Assembly (NCBI RefSeq): GCF_003917135.1
Contig: NZ_RPDI01000022.1
Span: 1-55,306, forward strand
Direction: 5' to 3'
Length of the DNA stretch: 55,306 nt
From: Leucobacter chromiireducens
GTDB lineage: Bacteria; Actinomycetota; Actinomycetes; Actinomycetales; Microbacteriaceae
Position 1 is the stretch's first letter. Every line of letters starts with the position of its first letter. The translations under genes were made by a program, and so were the position numbers. Shown here one piece after another: positions 8,189 through 16,674 of the stretch. The notes beneath the pieces are model-generated. The model did not search any database and was not told where the DNA came from. It worked only from the letters and a program-made list of their open reading frames with translations.

Positions 8189-9112
8189 ATGCCGCTCCCG
8201 CTGCTCGCCGAGTTCCCCCTGGCCCGCGCCGCCGCGCCGGCCCGGCTTCGTGATGCCGTCGGGAGCCTCACCGGCTACGGGCACGCGGTACTCGGCGGGG
8301 AGCGGGAACGCCAGTTCGGGGTGGTGAACGGCCGGCGCATCGGGGCACTGTCGCTCGTGTACGTTGCGTACGCGACACGCGTGCGCGTCGTCGCGCCGCC
8401 GACCGGCGAGCAGGTCGTGCTCGTGATCCCGTTCGGGCCGATGCACGTCACCACGGCCGGCCACGCCGAGCGGCACACCGAGCCGTTCGTGCTCTCGGGC
8501 TCCGCCGAGACGATGATGCTGCCCGACCCGGAGGCCGGGGCGCTCGTTGGCACGGTGCCAGCGGCGGAACTCCTCGCGGCGTTCCGCGAGGGGTTCCCTG
8601 CGGCCCGCGAACTCAGCGTCGACCTCGCGCAGGCGCGGCCGATTCCGGTGCAGGCCGGCCCAGCGCTCCGCCGCGTCTGGAGCGATTTCGCCCGGCGGCC
8701 CGAGGCGGATCCCGGGCCGCTGGTCGATCGTCTCCTCATCGGACTGACGCCGCACCTGCGTGGCGGGTCGGGGCTCGGCGGCCCACCGCCCGCCTACCTC
8801 GCGCACGCCGTGCGGCACCTGCGTCGCCACCTGGGGGAGGCGGTCTCGCTCGCCGAGCTCGGCGAGGTGGTCGGGATCGGGAGCCGACAGTTGCAGCTCG
8901 CGTTCCAGGCGCACCTCGGCTGCACTGCCCAGGAGTACCTGCGGGACGCACGGCTCGACCGCGCCTTGGCCATGCTCCGGGCGGGCGGCGGGGCGAGCGG
9001 TGCGCGAAGCATCGCCGCGGTCGCGGCCGAGGTGGGGATCCCGCACAGCGGCAGGTTCTCCCAGTACTTCGCGACGCGGTTTGGGGTGCGGCCCTCCGAG
9101 ATCTGCGCCTAA
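8189..9112 (+). CDS. AraC family transcriptional regulator
   Basis: 307 residues, starting with an ATG directly after the stop of the monooxygenase gene. The N-terminal two thirds resemble the AraC-binding-like (XylS/FeaR-type) sensor domain. The C-terminal 100 residues carry the double helix-turn-helix: VSLAELGEVVGIGSRQLQ, AFQAHLGCTAQEYLRDARL and a second helix ending IPHSGRFSQYFATRFGVRP. It is probably the activator of the operon of which it is the third gene. It faces a convergent gene downstream. Confidence 0.9.
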   Translation: MPLPLLAEFPLARAAAPARLRDAVGSLTGYGHAVLGGERERQFGVVNGRRIGALSLVYVAYATRVRVVAPPTGEQVVLVIPFGPMHVTTAGHAERHTEPFVLSGSAETMMLPDPEAGALVGTVPAAELLAAFREGFPAARELSVDLAQARPIPVQAGPALRRVWSDFARRPEADPGPLVDRLLIGLTPHLRGGSGLGGPPPAYLAHAVRHLRRHLGEAVSLAELGEVVGIGSRQLQLAFQAHLGCTAQEYLRDARLDRALAMLRAGGGASGARSIAAVAAEVGIPHSGRFSQYFATRFGVRPSEICA

Positions 9113-9127
9113 CACGAAGCAGGGAGC

Positions 9128-9182
9128 GCGAAGCGCCCAGCACTGCGGAGCCCGATGGAGACCCCAGCGCCGGGCGCTTCGC
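9128..9182. terminator. Inverted repeat between convergent genes
   Basis: GCGAAGCGCCC (9128-9138) is complementary to GGGCGCTTCGC (9172-9182) across a 33-nt loop in the 83-nt gap between two converging genes. No T-run follows on either strand, so the assignment as a bidirectional terminator is tentative. Confidence 0.4.
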
Positions 9183-9195
9183 AGGGAGCCGGCAG

Positions 9196-10854
9196 CTAGG
9201 CCATCGCCGCGCGGAGGCCGGTGAGCTGCTGCTCGAGTGCCGTGCCGTCCTCGTCAGCGAGGGCCGCCTTGCTCAGCCGCGCGAGCACGCCGGCGGCGTC
9301 GTCGCGCCCGGCGAGCGCGGGCACCACGGCCAGGAGCTTCGCGAAGCTCTCCGAGCCGTGCGCGTGCGTCTGGCCGTAGCCCTTGAGCACGCGCGCGCTC
9401 TTCGCGATCTCGCAGGCGAGGTCGTAGTTGGCCGGTGCGGTCTCGACGATGAGGTCGAGCCACGCGTCGATGGCGATCTGCTCGCGCCCGTAGCGCAGCG
9501 AGCGCGGTCGCATCGGCCGCATCGACGCCATGAACCAGAGCATGCTGTAGCCGAACACCGAGGTCGTGTTGACGATCATGCCGTCGCGCGTGATCTTGCC
9601 GACGACGCGGGCGAACAGTTTCGAGCGCGACAGCGCACGCCCCAGCGCGGTGGGGAGGGTGTCGGTGATCTCATCGACCTGGGGGTGGAGGAACTCGCGG
9701 ACCTGCGTCAGCTGGCCGCTCTCGGCCTTCGCCTCGACGCGCACCCCCTCCATGCGCCGGGTGCGCAGCTTCTGCAGCGCGACGTGAATGGTGTCCTGGT
9801 ACGACATCCAGAGCGCCGTGTGCCGCGCGACCTCGAGCGAGAGCACTGCCGGATCGCTGGCGCCGCGTGCGGCGTCGAACTCGGTGACGCGCGCGACGCG
9901 GTCGAGGAACAGGTCGGTGTAGTCCGGGCTCTGGTAGAGCGCGGTGCGCACGCAGCCGTGCACCACCATGGAGCGCGCGGGCTCGGCGAAGGAGGCGACG
10001 CGGTCCATGCGGTCGGCGATCTTCGGGCCGACGAGCGCACGGGGGTTACTGCTCGCGAGTTCGCTGTGGCGCCGCGCCTCGGCCTCCGCGGCCTCCTCCG
10101 CGGGGTCGCGCGGACGGCGGCGGCCGATCGTCACGCGCATCGGCCCGAGGCCCGACGGCTGCTGCGGGGGAGCCGCCGCGAGCGCGGCCTCCTCCGCCGC
10201 GGCCTGCTCGGCGGCCTCGAAGCCGAGGCCGAACGCTTTCAGCGAGCGCTCAACGGCCTTGCCCGAGCGCTTGAGCGACTCCTCGAAGGCCTCGCGGGGA
10301 ATCGGGAGCGCACCCGAGCCGGCGAGCGCGCCGAACAGGGACGAGGAGATGACGCTCCCCGCCTGGGCGGCCAGCGCATTGAAGTCGGTGGCGATGAGCT
10401 GCTTCGCGCCGGCGCGCGCCGAGCCGAGGAGGCTCTCCTCGTCGACGCGGCCATCGCCGAGCGCGATCTTCTCCGTGATCGCGTACACGCGGTTCGTCGA
10501 GGCGATGAGTGTCGTGCGGTCGGGCGTGCAGAAGCCGCGCTGCAGTGCCCGCCCCGCCTCCATGAGCTCGGAGGCGATCACGACGTCGACCTCGCCCGGG
10601 GTGGGGAAGAGGCTCAGGATCGGCTCGGTGCGCGCGCTGTTCGGCGCTGCCGCGTCGCTTCGCGGGTAGAGCTCGACGTAGTACACGGTCGCGCCGGTGC
10701 GCTGCGCGACGCCGGCGACGGAGGTGCTCTGGGTGACGTAGCCGGCGTCCTCGCCGAGCGACACGATCCAGTCGGCGAGCACGCCGCCGCCCTCGCCGCC
10801 CATGGCGAGGATCGCGATGGTGATGGGCCTGCGGCCAGCGGTCCAGGTGCTCAC
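9196..10854 (-). CDS. iorB: Indolepyruvate ferredoxin oxidoreductase beta subunit with C-terminal extension
   Basis: 552 residues from a GTG whose first bases overlap the iorA stop (GTGA). A much longer frame upstream is the shadow of iorA. The first 220 residues are the 2-oxoacid:ferredoxin oxidoreductase gamma-type domain (ITIAILAMGGEGGGVLADWI, then STSVAGVAQRTGATVYYVEL). The remaining 330 residues form the extra helical domain (DUF6537-like) of the long IorB seen in aerobic bacteria. With IorA it oxidatively decarboxylates aryl pyruvates such as indolepyruvate to arylacetyl-CoA, passing electrons to a redox partner. It is the last gene of the iorA-iorB operon. Confidence 0.88.
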   Translation of the reverse strand: MSTWTAGRRPITIAILAMGGEGGGVLADWIVSLGEDAGYVTQSTSVAGVAQRTGATVYYVELYPRSDAAAPNSARTEPILSLFPTPGEVDVVIASELMEAGRALQRGFCTPDRTTLIASTNRVYAITEKIALGDGRVDEESLLGSARAGAKQLIATDFNALAAQAGSVISSSLFGALAGSGALPIPREAFEESLKRSGKAVERSLKAFGLGFEAAEQAAAEEAALAAAPPQQPSGLGPMRVTIGRRRPRDPAEEAAEAEARRHSELASSNPRALVGPKIADRMDRVASFAEPARSMVVHGCVRTALYQSPDYTDLFLDRVARVTEFDAARGASDPAVLSLEVARHTALWMSYQDTIHVALQKLRTRRMEGVRVEAKAESGQLTQVREFLHPQVDEITDTLPTALGRALSRSKLFARVVGKITRDGMIVNTTSVFGYSMLWFMASMRPMRPRSLRYGREQIAIDAWLDLIVETAPANYDLACEIAKSARVLKGYGQTHAHGSESFAKLLAVVPALAGRDDAAGVLARLSKAALADEDGTALEQQLTGLRAAMA

Positions 10855-13025
10855 GCGGCCACCTCGTACTGGCTCGCGCGGCGCTCGACCGGGCCGGACA
10901 GGAGCGAGATCCACGCGGAGCGGATCCTGCCGAGGGTGCGGTCGCCCCAGCTCGGGTTGATCACCACGTCGGTGCGGTAGAACGACGGGCAGAGCGAGGC
11001 CGCGTGCGCGTTCGCGCCGCAGACGCCGCAGCCGACGCAGCTGTCGATCACGGTGGCGACGGGGTCGGTGCGCATGGGATCCGGGTTCTCCTTCAGCGTG
11101 AGCGACGGGCAGCCGGAGATGCGGATGCACGCGTGGTCGCCCGTGCACGTGTCGGCGTCGACGCCGAAGCGCTGCCGCACCACGCGCTTGCCCGCCTTGA
11201 TGTCCTGCTGCGCCTGCGGTTTCACGCGGCGCTGCCGGTTGAGCTGGCACTCGCTCTGCGCGATGACCACCTTGGGGCCCTCGGTTTTCGTGGTGAACGC
11301 CTCGACGAAGATCTTCTTGAGCTTCGCGACGTCGTAGGTGTGCGTCATCGTTTTCGCCCACTTCACGCCGACGCCGCGGACGGCGCGCTCGATCGGGTTG
11401 CGCGAGGAGCGCGAGCCGATCTCCGCCTGCCCGTACGAGGAGAGCACGTCCTGCCCGCCGGTGGCCGCGGCGTACGAGTTGTCGACGACGACGACCACCT
11501 GGTCGTTCTTGTTGAACACGGCGTTGCCGATGCCGCTCGTGAGGCCGTTGTGCCAGAACCCGCCGTCGCCCATCACGCCGATCGTCGAGCGGTCGGCGTC
11601 GCGCGAGTTGAGCGCGGCAGCGCCGGCCGAGCCGAGGCCGTAGCCCATGGTCGTGCCGCCGAGGTTGAACGGCTCGTTGATGCCGAACAGGTGGCAGCCG
11701 ATATCCATGCTGACGTGATGCTCCTGCCCGGTTTCCCGCTCCGCGAGCTTCATTGCGGAGAAGATGGGGCGCTCGGGGCACCCGGTGCAGAGCCCCGGCG
11801 GGCGCGCCTGCACCTGCGTCGCGTCGACGCGCGGGGCGAACGGGCTCGCCGGGTCGCTGGCCGGCAGGAGCAGCGACGGCATCGCGGCCATGAGCTCCGG
11901 CGCGTGCTGCTCGAGGAACTGCGTGACGCCCTTCGTCACGACCTGGGTCGTGTATTCGCCGCCCATGGGGAGGAGGTCCTTGCCGTGCAGCTGCGTCTCG
12001 ACGCCGGCCTTGCGCAGGATCGAGTGCAGGTTCTGCTCGATGTAGTCGGGCTGCCCCTCCTCCAGCAGCAGCACCGCCTTCTTGTCCCGGCAGAACTCCA
12101 GCACCTCCTCGTCCACCACGGGGTACGTGACGTTCATGACGTACATGGGGACGCGGGTGTTGCCGAACGCGTCCGAGCAGCCGACGAGCTCGAGCGCGCG
12201 GTTGAGCGTGTTGTAGAGCCCGCCCTGCACGATGATCCCGATGTCGTCGACGTCGCCGTCGAAGAACTCGTTCAGGCCGTGCTCGCGGATGTAGTGGACG
12301 GCGGCGGGCCACCGCGTGTGCACCTTCTCGTGCTCGTGCAGGAAGCTCGCCGGCGGCAGTACGATGCGGTTGAGGTCGCGCTGCGGGTTCTCGACGGCGT
12401 CCGTGATGGTCATCGGCGGGCGCACGTTGTCCGCGGCGGTGAACGAGCCCTGCAGGTGGCAGGAACGGAGCCGGAGGTCGAGCATCACCGGGGTGTTGCT
12501 GGCCTCGGAGAGCGCGAAGCCGTGCTTCACGGTGTTGACGATCGCCGAGATGTTGGGGCGGGGATCGAGGAGCCACATCTGCGACTTCATGGCGAACGCG
12601 TGCGAGCGCTCCTGCATGATGCTGGATCCCTCGCCGTAGTCCTCGCCGAGGATCACGAGCGCGCCGCCCTTCACGCCGCCGCTCGACAGGTTCGCGAGCG
12701 CATCGGAGGCGACGTTCAGCCCCACCGTCGACTTGAACGTGACCGCTCCGCGGAGCGGGTAGTGCACCGACGCGGCGAGCATGGCCGCCGCTGTGGCCTC
12801 CGACGCGGAGTTCTCGAAGTAGACGTCGAGCTCCTCCAGGATGTCGTGCGCGTCGCCGAGCACGTCCATCAGGTGCGAGATGGGGGCGCCCTGGTAGCCG
12901 CCGACGTACGCGACCCCGGATTCGAGCAGCGCCTTGGTCACCGCGAGGATGCCTTCCACGTGCAACTCGGTTCCCTCACCGGAACGGAGGAGCTTCACCT
13001 CGTTGACAAATGACCGTTCAGCCAT
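10851..13025 (-). CDS. iorA: Indolepyruvate ferredoxin oxidoreductase alpha subunit
   Basis: 724 residues. The ATG at 13025 follows GAAAGGGCGGG and gives MAERSFVNEVKLLRSGEGTE. An open frame 54 codons longer has no ribosome binding site. The N-terminal pyrimidine domain is followed by the TPP domain with GDGGFWHNGLTSGIGNAVF and VVVDNSYAAATGG, and the C-terminus has ferredoxin-like cysteine clusters (CTGDHACIRISGCPS and CVGCGVCGANAHAASLCPS). Substrates in the family are indolepyruvate, phenylpyruvate and hydroxyphenylpyruvate. The neighbouring Liv-type importer and PaaX-like repressor suggest an aromatic amino or oxo acid pathway. Confidence 0.93.
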   Translation of the reverse strand: MAERSFVNEVKLLRSGEGTELHVEGILAVTKALLESGVAYVGGYQGAPISHLMDVLGDAHDILEELDVYFENSASEATAAAMLAASVHYPLRGAVTFKSTVGLNVASDALANLSSGGVKGGALVILGEDYGEGSSIMQERSHAFAMKSQMWLLDPRPNISAIVNTVKHGFALSEASNTPVMLDLRLRSCHLQGSFTAADNVRPPMTITDAVENPQRDLNRIVLPPASFLHEHEKVHTRWPAAVHYIREHGLNEFFDGDVDDIGIIVQGGLYNTLNRALELVGCSDAFGNTRVPMYVMNVTYPVVDEEVLEFCRDKKAVLLLEEGQPDYIEQNLHSILRKAGVETQLHGKDLLPMGGEYTTQVVTKGVTQFLEQHAPELMAAMPSLLLPASDPASPFAPRVDATQVQARPPGLCTGCPERPIFSAMKLAERETGQEHHVSMDIGCHLFGINEPFNLGGTTMGYGLGSAGAAALNSRDADRSTIGVMGDGGFWHNGLTSGIGNAVFNKNDQVVVVVDNSYAAATGGQDVLSSYGQAEIGSRSSRNPIERAVRGVGVKWAKTMTHTYDVAKLKKIFVEAFTTKTEGPKVVIAQSECQLNRQRRVKPQAQQDIKAGKRVVRQRFGVDADTCTGDHACIRISGCPSLTLKENPDPMRTDPVATVIDSCVGCGVCGANAHAASLCPSFYRTDVVINPSWGDRTLGRIRSAWISLLSGPVERRASQYEVAA

Positions 13026-13084
13026 AATCCCGCCCTTTCGTGTCACCATTGACGCGCGGTCCCCCAGTGACCGCACTCTCGAAT

Positions 13085-13113
13085 ATATCAAAGAATCAGC
13101 GATCGTCACACAA
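13085..13113 (-). promoter_or_regulatory. Promoter of iorAB with an operator-like word
   Basis: On the minus strand TTGTGT (13108-13113) and TGATAT (13085-13090) are separated by 17 nt, a convincing -35/-10 pair about 60 nt before iorA. The 12-mer GCGATCGTCACA (plus strand 13099-13110) covers the spacer and -35 and matches 11 of 12 bases of GCGATCATCACA in front of the PaaX-like gene, so this promoter may be controlled by that repressor. Confidence 0.5.
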
Positions 13114-13148
13114 GTGAAATAAAGAATTCGCATTTCGGCCGGACGCAC

Positions 13149-13180
13149 GAGGGCTCCCGGCCAGCCGGCCGGGAGCCCTC
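13149..13180 (-). terminator. Hairpin downstream of the liv operon
   Basis: A perfect 14-bp stem (13149-13162 with 13167-13180) and a 4-nt loop AGCC lie just after the livM stop on the minus strand, between the liv operon and the iorAB promoter. There is no U-tract, but position and stem strength fit a terminator. Confidence 0.65.
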
Positions 13181-13196
13181 CACGCACCCCGCCTGG

Positions 13197-14285
13197 CTAC
13201 CCCTCCGGGGCGGCGATCCGCGGGCGGAACGGCCACTGCGCCTCGCGCCCACCCGTGACCCCGGCCGGGCGCAGGATCAGGATCAGCACCATCACCGCGC
13301 CGAGCACGATGAGTCGGCTGCCCGAGGGCAGCGAGACGACGAGGCCACCGAGCTGCACCCCCTGTTCGAGCAGGCCAAGCCCGTGACTCAGCGCCGAGAT
13401 CGCGAGCGTTCCGACGACCGCGCCCCAGAGCGAGCGGATGCCGCCGACCACGAGCATCGCGATCGTCGTGAACGTGAAATCGAGCGAGAACTGCGAGGAC
13501 TGCGCCACGCCGTTGAGCTGCACCCACACGGCCCCGCCCACCGCGGCGAGCGCGCCAGACACCGTGAACGCGACGAGCCGGTGGAACGTCACCCTTACGC
13601 CCGACGCCGGCGCCGCCTGCATGCTGTCGCGTGCGGCGCGGAGCATGCGCGCGCTCCGGCTCTGGCCGTACAGCCACGCGAGCGCGATCGCGGCGAGCGC
13701 GATGAGGAGGACGGTCTGCAGGTCAAAGCTGCGCGGCAGCCCCGTCATCGACTGCCCGGCCTTCGGGCCGATCTGCTGCCAGTAGGTGAGGATCTGCACC
13801 ACGAGCATGAGCAGCGCGAACGTCGCGATCCCCGCCTCAAGGCCATTGAGGCGCATGAGTGCCAGGCCGCTCAGGAACGCGAGCAGCCCGCCGACCACCG
13901 CGGCAGCGGCGAGCGCAACGAACGGGGCGGCCTGCGCGTCGCGGAGGAACGGGAAGAGCTCCGGCATGATCGACGCCTTGATGGCCGTCGGGATCGTGAG
14001 GAGCGACAGCGTCCACGCGCCGACCGCGACGAACGCGATGTGCCCGAACGAGAGCACGCCGCTGTTGCCGATGAACGTCCACATCGCGACGACGATGATC
14101 AGGTTCGCGAGCGCGTAGCCGAGATCGATCGCCGCGGTGCCTGAGAGCGCGCTCGCCCCGAACGAGAACAGCCACACGGTGGCGAGCGGCACGGCGAGCG
14201 TCCACAGCTTCGCGAGCGGTTCGGGGACGGGAATGCCGGGGATCCGCCGCGGCGTCGCGTTCGATGAGGTGTGCGGGGAGGTCAT
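13197..14285 (-). CDS. livM: Branched-chain amino acid type ABC transporter permease (LivM)
   Basis: 362 residues with about ten hydrophobic segments. The family signature region WTFIGNSGVLSFGHIAFVAVG (split here near residue 65) and the EAA-like loop around LRAARDSMQAAPASGVRV are present. LivM forms the membrane channel with LivH. It is the last gene of the five-gene order livK-livG-livF-livH-livM as transcribed, and its start overlaps the livH stop (ATGA). Liv-type importers near aromatic pathways often carry aromatic acids rather than leucine, and I expect that here. Confidence 0.92.
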   Translation of the reverse strand: MTSPHTSSNATPRRIPGIPVPEPLAKLWTLAVPLATVWLFSFGASALSGTAAIDLGYALANLIIVVAMWTFIGNSGVLSFGHIAFVAVGAWTLSLLTIPTAIKASIMPELFPFLRDAQAAPFVALAAAAVVGGLLAFLSGLALMRLNGLEAGIATFALLMLVVQILTYWQQIGPKAGQSMTGLPRSFDLQTVLLIALAAIALAWLYGQSRSARMLRAARDSMQAAPASGVRVTFHRLVAFTVSGALAAVGGAVWVQLNGVAQSSQFSLDFTFTTIAMLVVGGIRSLWGAVVGTLAISALSHGLGLLEQGVQLGGLVVSLPSGSRLIVLGAVMVLILILRPAGVTGGREAQWPFRPRIAAPEG

Positions 14286-15163
14286 GTGCGCTCCTTCGGG
14301 GTGCGGCCTGCGAAAATGCCGTTCGGGGCGAGCACCAGCACCACGGCGACGAGGAGATAGACGAACGCGATCCGGAAGTCGTTGATCCCCGCAGGCAGGA
14401 ACGACGTGAACACCGACACGGCGAAGCCGACGAGGAAGCCGCCGGCGACGCTGCCGCCGAGCTTGCCGAGCCCGCCGATCGTCGAACCGATGAGGGCGAA
14501 GAGCGTGACCTGCACGCCGAACGTCGGTCCGACGGAACCGGACTGCGCGGTGAGCACGAACGCGATCGCTGCGGCGAGGATCCCGCTCACCGCGAAGGTG
14601 AGGGCGATGACGCTGCCCGCGCGGATGCCGAGGATCCGTGCCGCGCGGAAGTCCTCCGACGCCGCCTGCACCTGCAGCCCCATGCGCGTGCGTGTGAGGA
14701 AGAACCGCACCGCGAGCAGCAGCACCCCGGCGAGCACGATCGACACCACGGTGAGCAGGTTGACGCGCAGCTCACCGATCCGGATCGAGGTCGTGAGCCC
14801 CGGGGCGATGGCCGCCGAGAGGACGTTGGTGCCGAACACGCCGTCGTAGACCCGCTGCAGCAGAATGCTGACCCCGAAGCTCGCGATGAGGAGCGTCGCG
14901 GGCGGCTGCGCGCGCAGCCACCGGAACACCGCGGCGTCCATCGTGAGCGCCAGTGCGACCGCGACGAGCACCGAGGCCATGATCGCGAGCGGCCAGGACA
15001 GCGGCCAGATGAGGATCAGCGCGTAGCCGGCCGCGGTGATGAGCTCGCCGTTGGCGAAGTTCGCGAGCCGCATGACGCCGAAGACGAGCCCGATCCCGAG
15101 CGCGGCGAGCGCGTAGACCGCGCCGGTTGAGACCGCATCGATGAGTGCCTGAATGATATTCAC
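14282..15163 (-). CDS. livH: Branched-chain amino acid type ABC transporter permease (LivH)
   Basis: 293 residues from the GTG at 15163, which overlaps the livF stop; the longer open frame upstream is a shadow of livF. The N-terminal INIIQALIDAVSTG-like start (VNIIQALIDAVSTGAVYALA), the ALGIGLVFGVMRLANFANGE segment and ASEDFRAARILGIRAG coupling loop are typical LivH features. It is an integral membrane protein with eight or nine helices and the partner of LivM. Translational coupling to both neighbours makes the operon assignment firm. Confidence 0.93.
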   Translation of the reverse strand: MNIIQALIDAVSTGAVYALAALGIGLVFGVMRLANFANGELITAAGYALILIWPLSWPLAIMASVLVAVALALTMDAAVFRWLRAQPPATLLIASFGVSILLQRVYDGVFGTNVLSAAIAPGLTTSIRIGELRVNLLTVVSIVLAGVLLLAVRFFLTRTRMGLQVQAASEDFRAARILGIRAGSVIALTFAVSGILAAAIAFVLTAQSGSVGPTFGVQVTLFALIGSTIGGLGKLGGSVAGGFLVGFAVSVFTSFLPAGINDFRIAFVYLLVAVVLVLAPNGIFAGRTPKERT

Positions 15164-15888
15164 GAGCCGAGATACGCTTTCATGAGAAGGGCGGAGTCGC
15201 GCGCATCCTCCGGCGCGAGCGTCATGGAGATGCGTCCCTCGCTGATCACGTGCGTGCGGTCCGCCGCTGCGACGGTTTGCTGCGCGCGCTGCTCCACCAG
15301 CAGTACGGCGGTGCCGCGCTCGCGGATCGCCGCGATCGACGCGAACACCGTGTCGACCGCGGTGGGGGAGAGCCCGAGCGACGGCTCGTCGAGCGCCAGC
15401 AGCGCCGGCGCGGCGAGCAGCGCCCGGCCGATTGCGAGCTGCTGTTGCTGACCGCCGGAGAGGAGGCCGGCCTGGCGGTCGCCGAACTCCTCGAGGATCG
15501 GGAAGAGCGACAGCACCCACGCGAGATCCTCCGCGAGGCCGTCGGCGCTCGCGCGCGCCGTCGAGCCGAGCCGCAGGTTCTCGCGCACGGTGAGGCGGCC
15601 GAACACGTTGTGCCCCTCCTGCACGAGCGCGATGCCGCGGCGCGCGATTCGCTCGGTGGGCTGGCCGAGCAGCGTCCGGCCGGCGAAGTCGAGGGTGTCG
15701 GCGCTCGCGCGCACCGCCCCGACGAGCGCGAGCATGGTGGACGTCTTCCCCGCACCGTTCGGGCCGATGATGCCGACGAGTTCACCAGCGTCGACGTGGA
15801 AGTCGATCCCGGACACCGCGGCGATCCCGCGATACGAGACCCGCAGGCCGGTCGCGGTGAGCAGTCGCCCGCTGGGCTGCGCCGTCAT
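15160..15888 (-). CDS. livF: ABC transporter ATP-binding protein (LivF)
   Basis: 242 residues. The ATG at 15888 overlaps the stop of livG. Walker A GPNGAGKTS is near residue 40, the signature LSGGQQQQLAIGRALLA is near 138, and Walker B LLALDEPSLGLSPT follows. The LSPT..D form after Walker B is characteristic of LivF rather than LivG. It hydrolyses ATP with LivG to energise uptake. Confidence 0.93.
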   Translation of the reverse strand: MTAQPSGRLLTATGLRVSYRGIAAVSGIDFHVDAGELVGIIGPNGAGKTSTMLALVGAVRASADTLDFAGRTLLGQPTERIARRGIALVQEGHNVFGRLTVRENLRLGSTARASADGLAEDLAWVLSLFPILEEFGDRQAGLLSGGQQQQLAIGRALLAAPALLALDEPSLGLSPTAVDTVFASIAAIRERGTAVLLVEQRAQQTVAAADRTHVISEGRISMTLAPEDARDSALLMKAYLGS

Positions 15889-16658
15889 TGTGCGCCCCCG
15901 TCCGCGAGCTGCTGCGCCGCGCTGCCGAGGTAGCTCGAGGCGAGCCGCGCGTCGGCGCGCACCTCCTCGGGCGGACCGTCGAGCACGTTCTGCCCGGCTC
16001 CGAGCACGAAAATGTGGTCGCAGCTGGAGAACACGAGCGGCATGTTGTGGTCGATGAGCAGCACGCCGACGTTGCGGGCCGCGACCGCGCGCATGGTGCC
16101 GCGCAGGTGCTCGGCCTCGCCGTCGTTCAGGCCGGCCGCCGGCTCGTCGAGGAGCACGTAGCCGGGCTGCGTCGCGAGCGCGCGTGCGACGCCGAGGCGC
16201 CGCTCGACGCCGTGGGGGAGCCGGTCGGCGTCGTGGAGCATCCACTCCCCGAGCTGCAGCTCGCCGAGCAGTTCGCGTGCGAGGGCGCGTGCGCGTGCGC
16301 GTGGCGCACCGCAGGCGATCGCGGTGACCTCGACGTTCTCAAGCACGGTGCAGCCGCCGAAGAGGTGGCCGTGCTGGAAGGTGCGTGCGACCCCGCGGCG
16401 CGCCCGCCGCTCGGGACGCATCCGGGTGAGATCGGCGCCGTCGCCGGTGACGCTGCCGCTGTCCGGCCGGTCGTAGCCGGTGAGGATGTTCACGAGCGTG
16501 GATTTCCCGGCGCCGTTCGCGCCGATCAGGCCCGTGACGCGGCCGCGTGGGATGTCGATCGTGACGTCTCGCAGGGCCTGCACCCCGGCGTACGCGCGTG
16601 AGAGGGAGTCCCCCCGCAGACGGGCTGCGTCTGCGGGGGGAGCGACATCGAGCTGCAT
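15885..16658 (-). CDS. livG: ABC transporter ATP-binding protein (LivG)
   Basis: 257 residues. Walker A GANGAGKST is near residue 45. The region GVARTFQHGHLFGGCTVLENVEV is the usual LivG Q-loop stretch. The signature is unusual: LPHGVERRLGVARALATQPG replaces the common LSYGQQR motif, keeping the glycine but with H in place of Y. Walker B YVLLDEPAAGLND is normal. The distance of 16 nt to livK suggests co-transcription from the livK promoter. Confidence 0.9.
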   Translation of the reverse strand: MQLDVAPPADAARLRGDSLSRAYAGVQALRDVTIDIPRGRVTGLIGANGAGKSTLVNILTGYDRPDSGSVTGDGADLTRMRPERRARRGVARTFQHGHLFGGCTVLENVEVTAIACGAPRARARALARELLGELQLGEWMLHDADRLPHGVERRLGVARALATQPGYVLLDEPAAGLNDGEAEHLRGTMRAVAARNVGVLLIDHNMPLVFSSCDHIFVLGAGQNVLDGPPEEVRADARLASSYLGSAAQQLADGGAQ

Positions 16659-16674
16659 GAGGCGGACCCGCGGA

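Noticed and set aside
9358-10980. 540-codon plus-strand frame opposite iorB
   Set aside because: Low-complexity Arg/Ala/Glu-rich translation; iorB on the other strand is supported by family motifs.
9196-12576. Very long iorB frame of 1126 codons
   Set aside because: The first 570 codons are read within iorA in another frame; the GTG at 10854 overlapping the iorA stop is the real start.
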